A DNA stretch of 64,000 nt from Paenochrobactrum gallinarii (GCF_014205685.1 NZ_JACIIU010000012.1:28243-92242), one strand, 5' to 3'. Positions 19,791 to 29,951 are shown, counted from the first letter of the stretch. Made by a program: numbers and translations. Notes: generated from the sequence alone by a model not told the origin.

Positions 19791-20338
19791 CGTGGCGAAA
19801 TAACAGCTTTGCCACCGACCACCAGTCGCATGCCTAAACCGGATGTTTTGTGACGAGCCATAAAACGAGGGCGGCGGATATTCTTCTGCGTCCCCTGCTC
19901 GCTCACTGTCAGGCTTGCGCTTTCATCCAAGCAACGTGCAACGCCGTCTTGCTCAACCAGCATCATCGGCAGGTCAAAGGCGCTTGCCCATGCGCGCCAG
20001 TCATCAGCCACATCGGCCAGATCATGCGCCACCAGCAACGGCACCGACAATTGCGGATCAGCATGCATCAGCTCAAGCGTTACGGTGATATGGCCATTTG
20101 CATCTTCCGCCGCACGTGCCGTCACACCAATAAATGCTGATGCAGGCACCGAAACAGACATTGGCATACCGCTTGACGGCATAACGCGGCGAATAACAGC
20201 GCCACGCTCATTGAGGGTAAAAGTCACCAGCTCTTCGCGCTCGTGATTAGCATAGCTGACCACTTGCGGAAAACGAAACGGGTTGAGCCGCAGCTCTCTG
20301 TTTGCCCATACCGGCTGTTGTTGTTCCTGTTTACGCAT
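19787..20338 (-). CDS. DUF6101 family protein
   Basis: 183 residues with no signal peptide or membrane segment. The opening WANRELRLNPFRFPQVVSYAN and the central MPMSVSVPASAFIGVTAR stretch match the DUF6101 proteins known from Rhizobiales; function is unknown. The fold looks beta-rich, with a run of alternating hydrophobic residues. It overlaps the convergent acyl-CoA dehydrogenase end by 4 bp. Upstream, 260 bp separate it from the next gene and hold a short perfect hairpin at 20537-20562. Confidence 0.75.
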   Translation of the reverse strand: MRKQEQQQPVWANRELRLNPFRFPQVVSYANHEREELVTFTLNERGAVIRRVMPSSGMPMSVSVPASAFIGVTARAAEDANGHITVTLELMHADPQLSVPLLVAHDLADVADDWRAWASAFDLPMMLVEQDGVARCLDESASLTVSEQGTQKNIRRPRFMARHKTSGLGMRLVVGGKAVISPR

Positions 20339-20536
20339 CTTACGCCCTGTTTGCCTGCGAACCTCTTTAGAGGCTTCACTTTGCGAGCCTTTTGCGGCTT
20401 CGTTGGAGGTAACAATAGGCGATGGTTATTACCGACGGCTTTAAGAAGTTAGGTTAAGAAATCCTGACCATTATTATTGGTTACCAGAACAAAAACGCCT
20501 GTAAGGTTTCGGAAACCTTATAAAGACAACAACGCG

Positions 20537-20562
20537 CAACTGTAGCAATCTTGCTACAGTTG
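20537..20562. repeat. Perfect 12-bp inverted repeat
   Basis: The arms CAACTGTAGCAA and TTGCTACAGTTG are separated by only two bases. No T-run follows on either strand, so a regulatory or repeat role is as likely as termination of the upstream minus-strand gene. Confidence 0.5.
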
Positions 20563-20598
20563 TGCTTCAGGCAATCAAATATCCATTAACACATTGTT

Positions 20599-22020
20599 TT
20601 ATAATATTTTTCCGGGGTTCATAATGTCTGACGGATCAAGTTCCCGCTTGATACGGCGCATCAAATCCACAGCAACAGGTGATTTATAGTGCAAAAGCTC
20701 TTCACGTTTCAGTTGGCCAATGCCGTGTTCGGCTGAAATTGAGCCATGATACTTATCCACAATGGCATGAACTTCATGATTAACCGCCGCCCAAAGGCTT
20801 AAAAACGCTTGCTTTTCGGCATCTAATGGCTGCGAAATGTTAAAATGTAAATTACCATCGCCAATATGACCAAAGCAAACTATGCGGGCATTGGGCACCA
20901 TTTGCATCACAGCATGGCTTGCTTCCGCAATGAAAGCCGGAATGGATGCGACAGGTACAGAAATATCGTGTTTGATTGAGCCGCCTTCCGGCTTTTGCGC
21001 CCAAGACATTTCCTCACGCATTTTCCAGAAAGATTGCGCTTGTGCGATTGTGGCGGCCAATGCTGCATCCTGCACAATACCGGCCTCAAAGCTCACTGAC
21101 AGAATATCTTCCATCAGGTTTTGTGCGTCTTCTTGGCTGCGGTTTGAAGAAATATCTATCAGCACATACCAGTCATGCGGCGCTTGCAGCGGATCGCGCG
21201 CGCCTTCCACATGTTTGACGGTAAACTCCACGCCGATGCGCGGCATCAGTTCAAAACCGGTTAGAGCAGGGCCTGCCTTTTCGGTGGCAATTTTAAACAA
21301 TTGCAATGCAGCAGCAGGCGATTTTAGCCCCGCATAGGCAACGGCTTTGCCTTTAGGTTTGGGAAAAAGCTTCAAAACAGCCGCGGTGATAACGCCTAAC
21401 GTGCCTTCCGCACCGATAAATAAGTCTTTGAGATTATAGCCGCTATTGTCTTTTTTGACGTAACGCAGATCATTTAAAATCTCGCCTGTCGGCAATACCA
21501 CTTCCAGCCCCAGACAAAGCTCACGCATATTGCCATAGCTTAGCACCGCTGTGCCGCCCGCATTGGAACTTAAATTGCCACCAATCTGGCAAGAGCCTTC
21601 CGAGCCAAGTGACAAGGGAAACAGGCGATCTTCTTTATCTGCCGCCTCTTGTACATTTTGCAAGATCACACCGGCTTCAACGGTGATCAGATTTCCAACC
21701 GGATCAAGGGCACGGATTTTATTCATACGACCAAGCGATAAAACCACCGCTTTACCGCTTTCGTCCGGCTGCTGCGCACCAACCAGCCCCGTATTGCCGC
21801 CCTGCGGCACAATCACCGTTCCGGTTTGACTGGCAAGCTTTAAAATAGCTGCAACCTGCTCAGTGCTGGAGGGACGCAGCACAAGCATTGAGCGCCCATG
21901 ATAAAGATCACGCTGTTCTGTCAGATAAGGAGCGATGTCGGTCTGATCGGTCAAGGCATACGCATCACCGACAATCGCTTTAAATTGCCCGATTAATTCA
22001 GACGATAGAGCCACAGCCAT
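20599..22020 (-). CDS. FAD-binding oxidoreductase, D-2-hydroxyglutarate/D-lactate dehydrogenase type
   Basis: 473 residues of the vanillyl-alcohol-oxidase flavoprotein family. The FAD-binding PP-loop VPQGGNTGLVGAQQP lies near 71-85, SLGSEGSCQIGGNLSSNAGG near 137-156, and the C-terminal catalytic region has CFGHIGDGNLHFN and SAEHGIGQLKREEL. This arrangement matches the D-2-hydroxyglutarate dehydrogenase/glycolate oxidase GlcD group, which oxidises D-2-hydroxyacids and passes electrons to the quinone pool or ETF. The exact substrate is not assignable. It lies 20 bp after tsaC on the same strand, so they are co-transcribed. Confidence 0.9.
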   Translation of the reverse strand: MAVALSSELIGQFKAIVGDAYALTDQTDIAPYLTEQRDLYHGRSMLVLRPSSTEQVAAILKLASQTGTVIVPQGGNTGLVGAQQPDESGKAVVLSLGRMNKIRALDPVGNLITVEAGVILQNVQEAADKEDRLFPLSLGSEGSCQIGGNLSSNAGGTAVLSYGNMRELCLGLEVVLPTGEILNDLRYVKKDNSGYNLKDLFIGAEGTLGVITAAVLKLFPKPKGKAVAYAGLKSPAAALQLFKIATEKAGPALTGFELMPRIGVEFTVKHVEGARDPLQAPHDWYVLIDISSNRSQEDAQNLMEDILSVSFEAGIVQDAALAATIAQAQSFWKMREEMSWAQKPEGGSIKHDISVPVASIPAFIAEASHAVMQMVPNARIVCFGHIGDGNLHFNISQPLDAEKQAFLSLWAAVNHEVHAIVDKYHGSISAEHGIGQLKREELLHYKSPVAVDLMRRIKRELDPSDIMNPGKIL

Positions 22021-22040
22021 CTTATCTACCTTTTAATTTA

Positions 22041-23012
22041 TCAATCTCTGGGAGCCGCAGCGCGCGCCAAACGATCAGTAATGGCCTCGCCCAACCCACT
22101 CACCGGAATAGGTTCCACCGCGATGGTTGCAGCGCCATAGGTGTCGAGTTTTTTCATATAATCAAAAAGATTGGCCGCCGCTTCACGCAAATTTCCGCTC
22201 TCGCTCAGATTGAGCGTAGCAACCGCCTTTTCATGGCCCTGCACACGGGTTTGGCCAAAAGCAAGCAATGCCTCACCGGCATGAACTGCATCCACATTCA
22301 GACGCATTTGCGCATTCGGTGCATAATGGGATTTCAACATTCCCGGCGCTTGAATGGCGGCGCGCTGATCAAGGCGCAGCAATGGTTTACCGGTAAATGC
22401 TTCAATTTCCTCTGCCGCCAAACCGCCCGGGCGCAGCAGATAAAGTGCGTCACCCTCCACCTTCACAATGGTGGATTCCAAGCCCACTTCGCAAGCGCCA
22501 GCATCTAAAATCAGATCCACGCGCCCGCCCAGATCTTCCGCCACCGCCTCAGCACTGGTCGGGCTGATACGACCGGAACGATTGGCACTTGGCGCAGAGA
22601 TAGGACGATCAAATTGCCTGATAATATCGCGCACTGCCCCTTGCGGCATACGAACAGCCAATGTTTCAAGTCCGGCAGTGGCAAGTGGATGAATATTATG
22701 CCCTTCATTTGCCGGTAAAAGCGGCAGCACCAGCGTTAACGGCCCCGGCCAGAAATGATGGCCAAGCGCTTCCGACACGGCATCAAACTGCACATAGCGT
22801 TTGGCCATGTCCAAGTCACTGACATGCGCAATCAACGGATTAAAGTGCGGACGACCTTTGGCGGCAAAAATACTGGCAACCGCTTCGCCATTGGTGGCAT
22901 CTGCCGCCAAACCATAAACGGTTTCGGTCGGGATAGCGACCAAGCCACCATCCGCCAGCACATCTACAGCAGCCTGAACACCGCTCTGATCCAGTTTCAT
23001 CATTCGGGACAC
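22041..23012 (-). CDS. L-threonylcarbamoyladenylate synthase (Sua5/YwlC type)
   Basis: 323 residues, longer than TsaC because it carries the C-terminal Sua5 domain. The YrdC domain (about 1-205) has IPTETVYGLAADATN near 27-41 and KGRPHFNPL near 51-59, with SAPSANRSGRISPT near 141-154. It makes threonylcarbamoyl-AMP from threonine, bicarbonate and ATP for the t6A37 modification of ANN-decoding tRNAs. It heads a two-gene operon with the FAD oxidoreductase. Confidence 0.93.
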   Translation of the reverse strand: MSRMMKLDQSGVQAAVDVLADGGLVAIPTETVYGLAADATNGEAVASIFAAKGRPHFNPLIAHVSDLDMAKRYVQFDAVSEALGHHFWPGPLTLVLPLLPANEGHNIHPLATAGLETLAVRMPQGAVRDIIRQFDRPISAPSANRSGRISPTSAEAVAEDLGGRVDLILDAGACEVGLESTIVKVEGDALYLLRPGGLAAEEIEAFTGKPLLRLDQRAAIQAPGMLKSHYAPNAQMRLNVDAVHAGEALLAFGQTRVQGHEKAVATLNLSESGNLREAAANLFDYMKKLDTYGAATIAVEPIPVSGLGEAITDRLARAAAPRD

Positions 23013-23070
23013 GTTATAATCTCCTGTCAGCTCTGTTTAACCAAAGCTGTCGAGCAAGCCCAGAAAATTA

Positions 23071-23119
23071 TTAGAGCATTTCCAGCAAAAGTGGGTACCG
23101 GTTTTGCGCGGGATAATGC
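23071..23119. repeat. AGAGCAT-type rhizobial palindromic repeat
   Basis: This starts TTAGAGCATTTCC and holds CAAAA...GGTTTTG and GGTACC inner symmetry before ending with GATAATGC. It closely resembles the palindromic intergenic repeat found many times in Rhizobiales genomes, with GCAAAAGTG and a CGGTTTTGC arm. It lies between tsaC and the glyS terminator. Confidence 0.65.
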
Positions 23120-23146
23120 GACAAAATACATAGAGCCTGGCCAAAC

Positions 23147-23178
23147 AAAAAACGCGCCCCGTGAGAGACGCGTTTTTA
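23147..23178 (-). terminator. Terminator after glyS
   Basis: The stem AAAAACGCG/CGCGTTTTT is followed on the minus strand by a T-run. It is 20 bp past the glyS stop. Confidence 0.75.
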
Positions 23179-23197
23179 ATAATTTTATATGGTCTTA

Positions 23198-25369
23198 TCA
23201 GCCAGCGATTTTAGAGAAATCCGCCACCTGCGAGGTCACATCACGAATGGCCTTCAAGAGAGCCAGACGGTTGGCGCGCACTTTTTCATTGTCGTCATTA
23301 ACAAGAACGCCTTCAAAGAAAGCATCAACCGGCGCGCGCAACAGTGCCATTGCCGTCATTGCTGCGGCAAAGTCTTCCCTCTTGATTGCAGCCTCAGCTT
23401 CTACAGAAGCTGCCTTCACAGCCTGATGCAATGCTTTTTCTTCGTCTTGCGTGAATAACGATGCATCAATGGCGACATCAGCGACAGCGCCTTTTTTCTC
23501 TTCTGCGGCCAGAATATTGGCAGCGCGTTTTGTACCGGCCAACAAATTCTTGCCGTCTTCTGTATTGATAAAGACAATCAGTGCTTCAAGGCGACGTGCA
23601 ACAAGAAGCAGATTGTCGGCATCAGCAGACAGAACCGCATCAATCGCATCATGACGCGCACCTTCATCCTTCAAATAAACTTTGAAGCGTTCATGGAAGA
23701 AGGAGAGAAGATCTGTGCTCACATCACGCGAAGCCAAGCCATCAACGGATGCAAGGCCGCTTTCAGCATTTTGGATTAAAGATTTCAGCGCTACACGCAC
23801 ATCGTTGTCGAGGATCAGGCGGATAACACCCAAAGCTGCACGGCGCAGAGCGTAAGGATCTTTTGAGCCTGTCGGCTTTTCATCAATCGCCCAGAAACCG
23901 GTCAGCGTATCGATCTTATCGGCCAAGGCAACCGCAACGGAAACCGGATCACGCGGCACGCGGTCGGATGGGCCTTGCGGCTTGTAATGATCTTCCAATG
24001 CTTGCGCAACACTTGGGTTTTCGCCCTGAAGAAGCGCATATTTATGCCCCATCGCACCCTGTAATTCAGGGAATTCGCCGACAACTTCGGTCTGCAAATC
24101 TGCTTTTGCCAGCACGGCAGCACGCTTGGTCAAGGCGACATCAGCACCGACCAGCGGTGCTATTGCTGCGGCCAGACTTTCGATACGTGCAACACGTGCG
24201 CCCTGTGTACCAAGCTTGGCATGGAAGGTCACATTCAAGCTATCCAGACGCGCCATGCGCTGATCAAGCGGCTTGGCCAGATCAAGTGCAAATTTGGCAG
24301 CAGACGCTTGCAACTTGTCCATATCAGGCATGTTCGCCTGATCAGTGTGCCAGAAATACAAAGCATCAGACAGACGTGCCCGCACAACCTTGCCGTTACC
24401 AAATGCAATTTCCTTGCCGCCATCACGGGCAACAATATTGGATACCAGAATGAACTTGTTTGAAAGCGCGGTTTCTTCACCCTGTTTGCGGGTAACAAAG
24501 CACTTCTGGTTAACGCGAATGGTCAGCTGGATCACTTCCGGCGGGATAGCGAGGAACTCTTCCTCAAACTCACCCATCAGCACAACCGGCCATTCCACCA
24601 GACCGGAAACCTCTTCCAGCAAACCAGCATCTTCAACCAGATCAAGACCGGAAGCGAAAGCCAGATTGCGGGCATCGGTGGCGATGATTTCTTTGCGGCG
24701 TTCAGCATCCAGCACCACAAAAGCTTTTTCCAGCTTTTCGACATAATCGTCAAAGCGGCGCACTTTGATCGGCTGACCATCACTTAAGAAACGATGTCCG
24801 AAAGTAACATTGCCGGAATGGATACCATCCACTTCAAACTCGATCACTTTGGTTTCTTCGGTTTCAGGACCGAAGGTGCAAAGGATTGATTGCAGCGGGC
24901 GCACCCAGCGCAACGCACCGGACTTGGCAGAAGCCTTGCCCCAACGCATGGATTTCGGCCACGGGAAATTGCGGATGGTTGCAGGTACTAATTCCGCAAC
25001 AATCTCTTCCGCCGTACGGCCGGTTTTCACCAAATGCGCCACATAGAAGTCACCCTTTTTCGGGTCACTATGCACATGCGCTTCGCTGACATCGTTTAAA
25101 CCAGCCTTACGCAAGAAGCCTGCAATCGCCTGCTCCGGCGCTGATGTGGACGGGCCTTTGATTTCCTCACGGATATCTTTGGAACGCACTGTCAGGCCGC
25201 GAATATCAAGCGCCAGACGACGTGGTGTCCAATAGCTAGTGGCCGCCTCATAGGTCAGCCCTGCGTCCACCAAGCCATCAGTGATAAGCTTTTTGAAATC
25301 GCCTGCTGCTTTACGCTGCATGCGAGCTGGGATCTCTTCCGAAAATAACTCAAGCAATAAATCAGGCAT
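23198..25369 (-). CDS. glyS: Glycyl-tRNA synthetase beta subunit
   Basis: 723 residues, typical for the bacterial alpha2beta2 enzyme. It opens with the diagnostic [18 protein letters not shown] and has the HD-like domain and a C-terminal DALR anticodon-binding region ending in [19 protein letters not shown]. It supplies tRNA-Gly recognition and part of the catalytic complex with GlyQ. The start codon overlaps the glyQ stop (TGATG), so the subunits are translationally coupled. Confidence 0.97.
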   Translation of the reverse strand: MPDLLLELFSEEIPARMQRKAAGDFKKLITDGLVDAGLTYEAATSYWTPRRLALDIRGLTVRSKDIREEIKGPSTSAPEQAIAGFLRKAGLNDVSEAHVHSDPKKGDFYVAHLVKTGRTAEEIVAELVPATIRNFPWPKSMRWGKASAKSGALRWVRPLQSILCTFGPETEETKVIEFEVDGIHSGNVTFGHRFLSDGQPIKVRRFDDYVEKLEKAFVVLDAERRKEIIATDARNLAFASGLDLVEDAGLLEEVSGLVEWPVVLMGEFEEEFLAIPPEVIQLTIRVNQKCFVTRKQGEETALSNKFILVSNIVARDGGKEIAFGNGKVVRARLSDALYFWHTDQANMPDMDKLQASAAKFALDLAKPLDQRMARLDSLNVTFHAKLGTQGARVARIESLAAAIAPLVGADVALTKRAAVLAKADLQTEVVGEFPELQGAMGHKYALLQGENPSVAQALEDHYKPQGPSDRVPRDPVSVAVALADKIDTLTGFWAIDEKPTGSKDPYALRRAALGVIRLILDNDVRVALKSLIQNAESGLASVDGLASRDVSTDLLSFFHERFKVYLKDEGARHDAIDAVLSADADNLLLVARRLEALIVFINTEDGKNLLAGTKRAANILAAEEKKGAVADVAIDASLFTQDEEKALHQAVKAASVEAEAAIKREDFAAAMTAMALLRAPVDAFFEGVLVNDDNEKVRANRLALLKAIRDVTSQVADFSKIAG

Positions 25370-26379
25370 CAGCGTGTCTCATTTTTATAGTTTACGCCAC
25401 CGGCTTCGGTCTGCAGGAAGGCTTCACCACATTGGCGCGCCAGATTGCGAACACGTAAGATATAGCTCTGACGTTCAGTCACCGAGATAACACCACGGGC
25501 ATCCATCAGGTTGAAAATATGCGATGCTTTAATCGCATAGTCATAGGCCGGGAAAACGCACTTATGTAATGCCCCGCTCGTGCTTTCAGCACTCGTCGCA
25601 TCTTTTTTATTCCCAGTCGTGCTTTCAGCACTCCCCGCCTCTTGTGCGCCAAAAGCAAGCACAGCCTTACATTCTGCTTCCGCATCAATGAAATGCTGGT
25701 GCAGCATTTCTGTATTGGCGATCTCGAAATTGTAACGCGAATATTCCTGCTCTGTCTGCAAGAACACATCACCATAAGTGACCTTGTCCTCACCTTCCAG
25801 ACCATTGAAGTTCAGGTCGTAAACATTATCGACGCCCTGCACATACATAGCCAGACGTTCCAAACCATAGGTCAGCTCACCCGCAACCGGCGAACATTCA
25901 ATGCCGCAAACCTGCTGGAAATAAGTGAACTGCGAAATTTCCATGCCATCACACCAGCATTCCCAGCCTAAGCCCCAAGAACCGGTGGTCGGGTTTTCCC
26001 AGTCATCTTCCACAAAGCGGATATCGTGCAATTCAGTATCAATACCAATCGCCTTCAGCGAGCCTAAATAAAGCTCCTGTAAGTTTGGCGGGCTTGGCTT
26101 AAGCAAAACCTGATACTGGTAATAATGCTGCATACGGTTCGGATTTTCACCATAGCGACCGTCTTTCGGGCGGCGTGAAGGCTGCACATAGGCAACATTC
26201 CAAGGTTTCGGCCCCAGCGCGCGCAATGTGGTGGACGGATGCAGCGTCCCTGCGCCGACCTCCATGTCATATGGCTGCAAAATTGTGCAGCCATGGTTCG
26301 CCCAGTAATTCTGGAGCGCCATGATAAAGCCCTGAAAAGAGCGGGTCGGATGCATGTGGTCAGGCAGCGTGGTAGTCAC
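25369..26379 (-). CDS. glyQ: Glycyl-tRNA synthetase alpha subunit
   Basis: 336 residues. The class II core opens [19 protein letters not shown] and has the [16 protein letters not shown] and [18 protein letters not shown] motifs that build the glycyl-adenylate site. It ends with the conserved [19 protein letters not shown] helix. An insertion of about 25-30 residues, rich in Ala/Ser/Thr/Glu, sits between ECKAVLAFG and [12 protein letters not shown], where most family members have only a few residues. It is encoded by a duplicated palindromic repeat (see 25577-25633). The start chosen is GTG at 26379, with GAGG 7 bases upstream; ATG at 26355 (MHPTRS) is the alternative. Confidence 0.95.
   Translation of the reverse strand: MTTTLPDHMHPTRSFQGFIMALQNYWANHGCTILQPYDMEVGAGTLHPSTTLRALGPKPWNVAYVQPSRRPKDGRYGENPNRMQHYYQYQVLLKPSPPNLQELYLGSLKAIGIDTELHDIRFVEDDWENPTTGSWGLGWECWCDGMEISQFTYFQQVCGIECSPVAGELTYGLERLAMYVQGVDNVYDLNFNGLEGEDKVTYGDVFLQTEQEYSRYNFEIANTEMLHQHFIDAEAECKAVLAFGAQEAGSAESTTGNKKDATSAESTSGALHKCVFPAYDYAIKASHIFNLMDARGVISVTERQSYILRVRNLARQCGEAFLQTEAGGVNYKNETR
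25577..25633. repeat. Duplicated palindromic repeat inside glyQ
   Basis: Two copies of TCGTGCTTTCAGCACTC start 39 bp apart (near 25577 and 25616). Each contains the inverted repeat GTGCT/AGCAC with a 3-base loop. The period is 13 codons, so the reading frame is kept; the encoded peptide repeats SAEST. This explains the extra segment in GlyQ. Confidence 0.8.
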
Positions 26380-26496
26380 GTACGGGCCTCGTCTGTGTTT
26401 CAAGAGAATAGCTCGGTCTAAATTGTCCGTCTGCATGGGTCAAGCTTTAGCTGAACCAAGCCTGTAAATGATATCGATCGGGATATGAAAACCGCC

Positions 26497-28293
26497 TTAA
26501 AGCTTCGGTTCCGGCTTTGCATCTGCCGGTGTATCCGCTTTGACCGGATTTTCAGGCGGGTTTAAACCTTTTTTGAGTTTTTCCTCAATCTTGGCAAGCT
26601 CTTCGGGTTCCGGCTCACCGGCGATGGCATGGTGCCACTGAAAAGTTGCTTCCAGCTGGCGCCCGACCTGCCAATAAGCATCACCTAAGTGGTCATTGAT
26701 GGTGGCATCTTCAGGGCGCAGTTTGACCGCCTTTTCAAGTTCCGCCACCGCATCATCATAGCGCCCGAGCTTGTAATAAGCCCAGCCGAGCGAATCTGTG
26801 ATGTAACCATCCTGCGGGCGCAGTTCGACCGCCTTGCGGATCATATCCAGCGCTTCATCCAGATTGATACCCATATCAACCCATGAATAGCCCAGATAGT
26901 TCAAAACCTGCGGCTGATCGGGGAAAAGTTCGAGCGCTTTTTTAAAATTAGGCTCGGCCTTGTCCCATTCTTTCAAGCGCTCATAAGAAATGCCTCGCTG
27001 AAAATAAATCGTCCAATCGGCGCGCTCCGGCTTTTCAATCAGCGCCACAGCCTGATCGTAAGTTTTGGCCGAATTAGCATAGTCTTTTGCCTGCGCATAA
27101 ACACTGCCCAAAGCCAGATAGGTGCGCATGTCTTTGCTGTCGCGCTCTAGCAGCGCGTTCAGATGCTCAATCGCTTCTTTTTCTCTTTTGCTTTCCGCTA
27201 GGTTCAGCGCGAGCTGCATTTCGGCATCAATACGATAGAACGAATCTTCCGAAACACGGCCATAATAATCAATTGCACTTTGCGGCTGACGCAATTTGGC
27301 TGAAATATCGCCAAGCTGAAACATTGTTGCATCATCAGCGGGTCGCAACGGCAGTGACATCTGCAAATATAATTTGGCAAAAGCCTCTGCACCGGAACGA
27401 TTAATCGCCGTACCGAGCGCATAAAGCACCTCTGCCGCCCCTTGTTGTGGTGTAGCAATCAGTTGTACCGGCGCTTTGCCAGCCTCAAGCATATGGCGCA
27501 TTTCAGCCAGAGTTTTACGCCCTGTCAGCAATTCTTCTGCGCTTTTTAAAATCTCAACCGCACTTTTCATGTCACCATGACGCGCTTTAAAACTGGCATA
27601 TGAAATGACAATACGCTCATATGTATCAGGTGCAGCACCACCACCAGCTTTATCGGCAACAGCCTTTTGATAAAAATCTTCAGCCGCCTTCACCTGACCA
27701 GACAAATCCGCCATCAATGCCGAATGGTAGGTGCGGAAAAGCGTAAACCATTGCGGCCCTTTGATCGCTTCAACCGCAGATGCCGCATTTTTGGGATTAC
27801 CGGCGCCATAATTTGCCCAGGCCTTAATCAGCTGCGAGGATAATTTATCCATGTCCGATTGCACGGAATAATTGAGCAGCGGTCGCGCCTGACGAAATTG
27901 TTTGCGTGAAATAGCATCCACCGCCAATGCAAGGCGGGAAAAACGTTCAATTTCCGCATTATTTTGCAGCTCTTTTGCCCATGGCAGCGCCTCTTCAAAC
28001 TGACCATTGGTCAGCAAAGCCAGCAGCAAATCCTGTTTCAACTGCAAATTGCCCGGATCAAACGCCAATGCCTGACGATAAAAATCAATCGTTGCAGGCA
28101 TATTATTGTCGTTTTCAGCAACACGACCCGCCAGATAAGCACCGGCAAAAGAACCAACGCGGATGGATTTATAAGGCTCTGCCTGTGTCGTGCTGTCAGT
28201 GGTCGAAGCAAAACCGGAAACAGGCAAAACAGCACCGGAGAGCAAAATGCTCAAAGCTGCATAAAGAGGACGTAAAACTGGGCGGCGCCGCAT
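26497..28293 (-). CDS. Exported tetratricopeptide repeat protein
   Basis: 598 residues. An Arg-rich N-terminus with a hydrophobic segment (about 8-28, ending GFAST) is a likely signal peptide. The rest is helical repeats; clear TPR units lie near 42-75, 370-405, 410-440 and 445-545, with motifs such as PQVLNYLGYSWVDMG and DSLGWAYYKLGRYDDAVAELEKAVKLRP. It ends in a Lys/Pro/Glu-rich tail. It is probably a periplasmic or membrane-attached scaffold; no enzymatic domain is seen. Rhizobial genomes keep such a TPR gene between ispB-type and glyQ genes, as here. Confidence 0.88.
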   Translation of the reverse strand: MRRRPVLRPLYAALSILLSGAVLPVSGFASTTDSTTQAEPYKSIRVGSFAGAYLAGRVAENDNNMPATIDFYRQALAFDPGNLQLKQDLLLALLTNGQFEEALPWAKELQNNAEIERFSRLALAVDAISRKQFRQARPLLNYSVQSDMDKLSSQLIKAWANYGAGNPKNAASAVEAIKGPQWFTLFRTYHSALMADLSGQVKAAEDFYQKAVADKAGGGAAPDTYERIVISYASFKARHGDMKSAVEILKSAEELLTGRKTLAEMRHMLEAGKAPVQLIATPQQGAAEVLYALGTAINRSGAEAFAKLYLQMSLPLRPADDATMFQLGDISAKLRQPQSAIDYYGRVSEDSFYRIDAEMQLALNLAESKREKEAIEHLNALLERDSKDMRTYLALGSVYAQAKDYANSAKTYDQAVALIEKPERADWTIYFQRGISYERLKEWDKAEPNFKKALELFPDQPQVLNYLGYSWVDMGINLDEALDMIRKAVELRPQDGYITDSLGWAYYKLGRYDDAVAELEKAVKLRPEDATINDHLGDAYWQVGRQLEATFQWHHAIAGEPEPEELAKIEEKLKKGLNPPENPVKADTPADAKPEPKL

Positions 28294-28480
28294 TCCAAAC
28301 TATCCTTTTTCATTCTGTCAGTAAGATTGATAAATGAAAATCCTTATCTGACAGCCGTTGCTTCCGGCTTTTTGATCCGCATTGTCCGGTTATTTGATCC
28401 AATAAACAGCTGGACTTCAAACCATGGCTTTTTTGCGGTGATGTTTACTGCCTCCGCTATTTAAGAGGCAGTATAACAAA

Positions 28481-29503
28481 TCAGTTCACGCGGCTGATGC
28501 AAAAATCAATCACTTCAATCAGCGCATCTTTATGAGCGCCGTTTGGCAGATCAACAAGTGCTTCGCGTGCCATTTCACCAAAATCGCGCGCACGCTGTAC
28601 AGTGTCCGCGATGGAATTGGCTTTCAGCATCAGTTCGGTCGCTTTAGCAAGAGAAGCATCATCATTATTGCCCTCTTCCATCGCCTGTTTCCAAAACACA
28701 CGTTCTTCATCCGAGCCGCGATTATAGGCAAGCAGAACCGGCATGGTGATTTTACCTTCGCGGAAATCGTCACCGGTATTTTTACCCAAATCCGCGGCAC
28801 TGCCGCCATAATCCAGCGCATCATCAATCAGCTGAAAAGCAAGGCCGAGATTAAGACCATAAGAACTTAAAGCTTTGCGCGGCCCATCACCTGCATCGGC
28901 AATGATCGGGCCAACTTCTGCCGCAGCTGAGAAAAGCGCAGCTGTTTTAGCTTTAATAACGGCCAGATATTCTTCTTCTGTGGTGTCCATGTTTTTGGCT
29001 GCCGCCAATTGCATGACCTCACCTTCAGCAATAACCGAAGCCGATGTCGCCAGCACATCGAGTGCTTCCAATGAGCCGACATCCACCATCATTTTAAAGG
29101 CCTGACCCAGCAGAAAATCGCCAACCAGAACACTGGCCTGATTACCCCAGATCATGCGCGCTGTGCTTTTGCCGCGGCGCAGATCGCTTTCATCCACCAC
29201 ATCATCATGCAAAAGCGTAGCCGTGTGCATGAATTCAACAGATGTTGCGAGACTGATATGACCAGTGCCTTCATAGCCGAACATTCGGGCAGTTGCCAAA
29301 GTCATCATCGGACGCAATCTTTTGCCGCCTGACGAAATCAGATGGTTCGCCACTTCAGGAATCATTTCGACATCAGAACCAGCCCGAGCCAGAATAAATT
29401 CGTTAACCCGTGCCATATCGGCCTTGGTCAGGTCGATCAAAGGCTGAACCGAACCTGCATTCGTTTTTGTATCGCCGATGTTGAGAACCACACCCAATGT
29501 CAT
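28481..29503 (-). CDS. Polyprenyl (octaprenyl-type) diphosphate synthase
   Basis: About 340 residues, an all-helical trans-prenyltransferase. The first Asp-rich motif LLHDDVVDESDLRRGKST and the second, FQLIDDALDYGG, bind Mg-diphosphate; the SSGGKRLRPM substrate motif precedes them. It extends farnesyl diphosphate with isopentenyl units to make the ubiquinone side chain used by UbiA. Start choice: the ATG at 29503 lies only 2 bases from AGGAG, whereas a TTG six bases further on (29497, MGVVLNIGD) has ideal spacing and fits relatives better. It is divergent from DUF2007 at 29727. Confidence 0.93.
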   Translation of the reverse strand: MTLGVVLNIGDTKTNAGSVQPLIDLTKADMARVNEFILARAGSDVEMIPEVANHLISSGGKRLRPMMTLATARMFGYEGTGHISLATSVEFMHTATLLHDDVVDESDLRRGKSTARMIWGNQASVLVGDFLLGQAFKMMVDVGSLEALDVLATSASVIAEGEVMQLAAAKNMDTTEEEYLAVIKAKTAALFSAAAEVGPIIADAGDGPRKALSSYGLNLGLAFQLIDDALDYGGSAADLGKNTGDDFREGKITMPVLLAYNRGSDEERVFWKQAMEEGNNDDASLAKATELMLKANSIADTVQRARDFGEMAREALVDLPNGAHKDALIEVIDFCISRVN

Positions 29504-29645
29504 TACTCCTGTATGCGCCCATACATTATTCAAGCGTCACTTAATGCTCAAGCAGCAAATTTTGATAATCTGCGCTATAAATGATTGTTAAGCTGTTCAC
29601 AACATCGTCAGGCACCTGTTGTCAACGCTACTAATTGTCGGCACA

Positions 29646-29659
29646 GTGATATAAATCAA
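29646..29659. promoter_or_regulatory. Weak FNR/FixK-like site
   Basis: GTGAT-ATAA-ATCAA differs by one base from the FNR/FixK consensus TTGAT-N4-ATCAA. It lies in the divergent promoter region of the polyprenyl synthase gene and the DUF2007 gene. One mismatch and an AT-rich context make chance likely. Confidence 0.25.
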
Positions 29660-29726
29660 TAAATACGGTATCCGGGGAATAAAATATGCCGGTTCGTGCA
29701 AATATGACAAAGGGTGCTTAAAGACC

Positions 29727-29948
29727 ATGTATGAATTATTGCGCACCAATGATCCGGTTTTATTATCCTTTGCCGAAGCTTTGATGAAAGAGGCCGATAT
29801 CGGCTATTTTATTGCCGACACCAATATGAGCATCATCGAAGGTTCCTTAGGCATTTTACCCCGCCGTCTGATGGTGGAAAAATCAGAAAAAGAGCGCGCC
29901 AGACAATGTCTGATCGATGCCGGTATCGAAACTGAATTGCGACAATAA
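29727..29948 (+). CDS. DUF2007 family small protein
   Basis: 73 residues. The family pattern is visible: MYELLRTNDPVLLSFAEALMKEADIGYFIADTN, then GILPRRLMVEKSEKERARQCL. DUF2007 is a small ferredoxin-like fold described as a putative signal-transducing domain; function is unknown. It ends 3 bp before the methyltransferase gene, so both form one operon. Confidence 0.88.
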   Translation: MYELLRTNDPVLLSFAEALMKEADIGYFIADTNMSIIEGSLGILPRRLMVEKSEKERARQCLIDAGIETELRQ

Positions 29949-29951
29949 TAT

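Noticed and set aside
23863..24453. A 196-codon open frame antisense to glyS
   Set aside because: Fully inside the well-supported glyS gene, Arg/His/Gln-rich and without any family motif.
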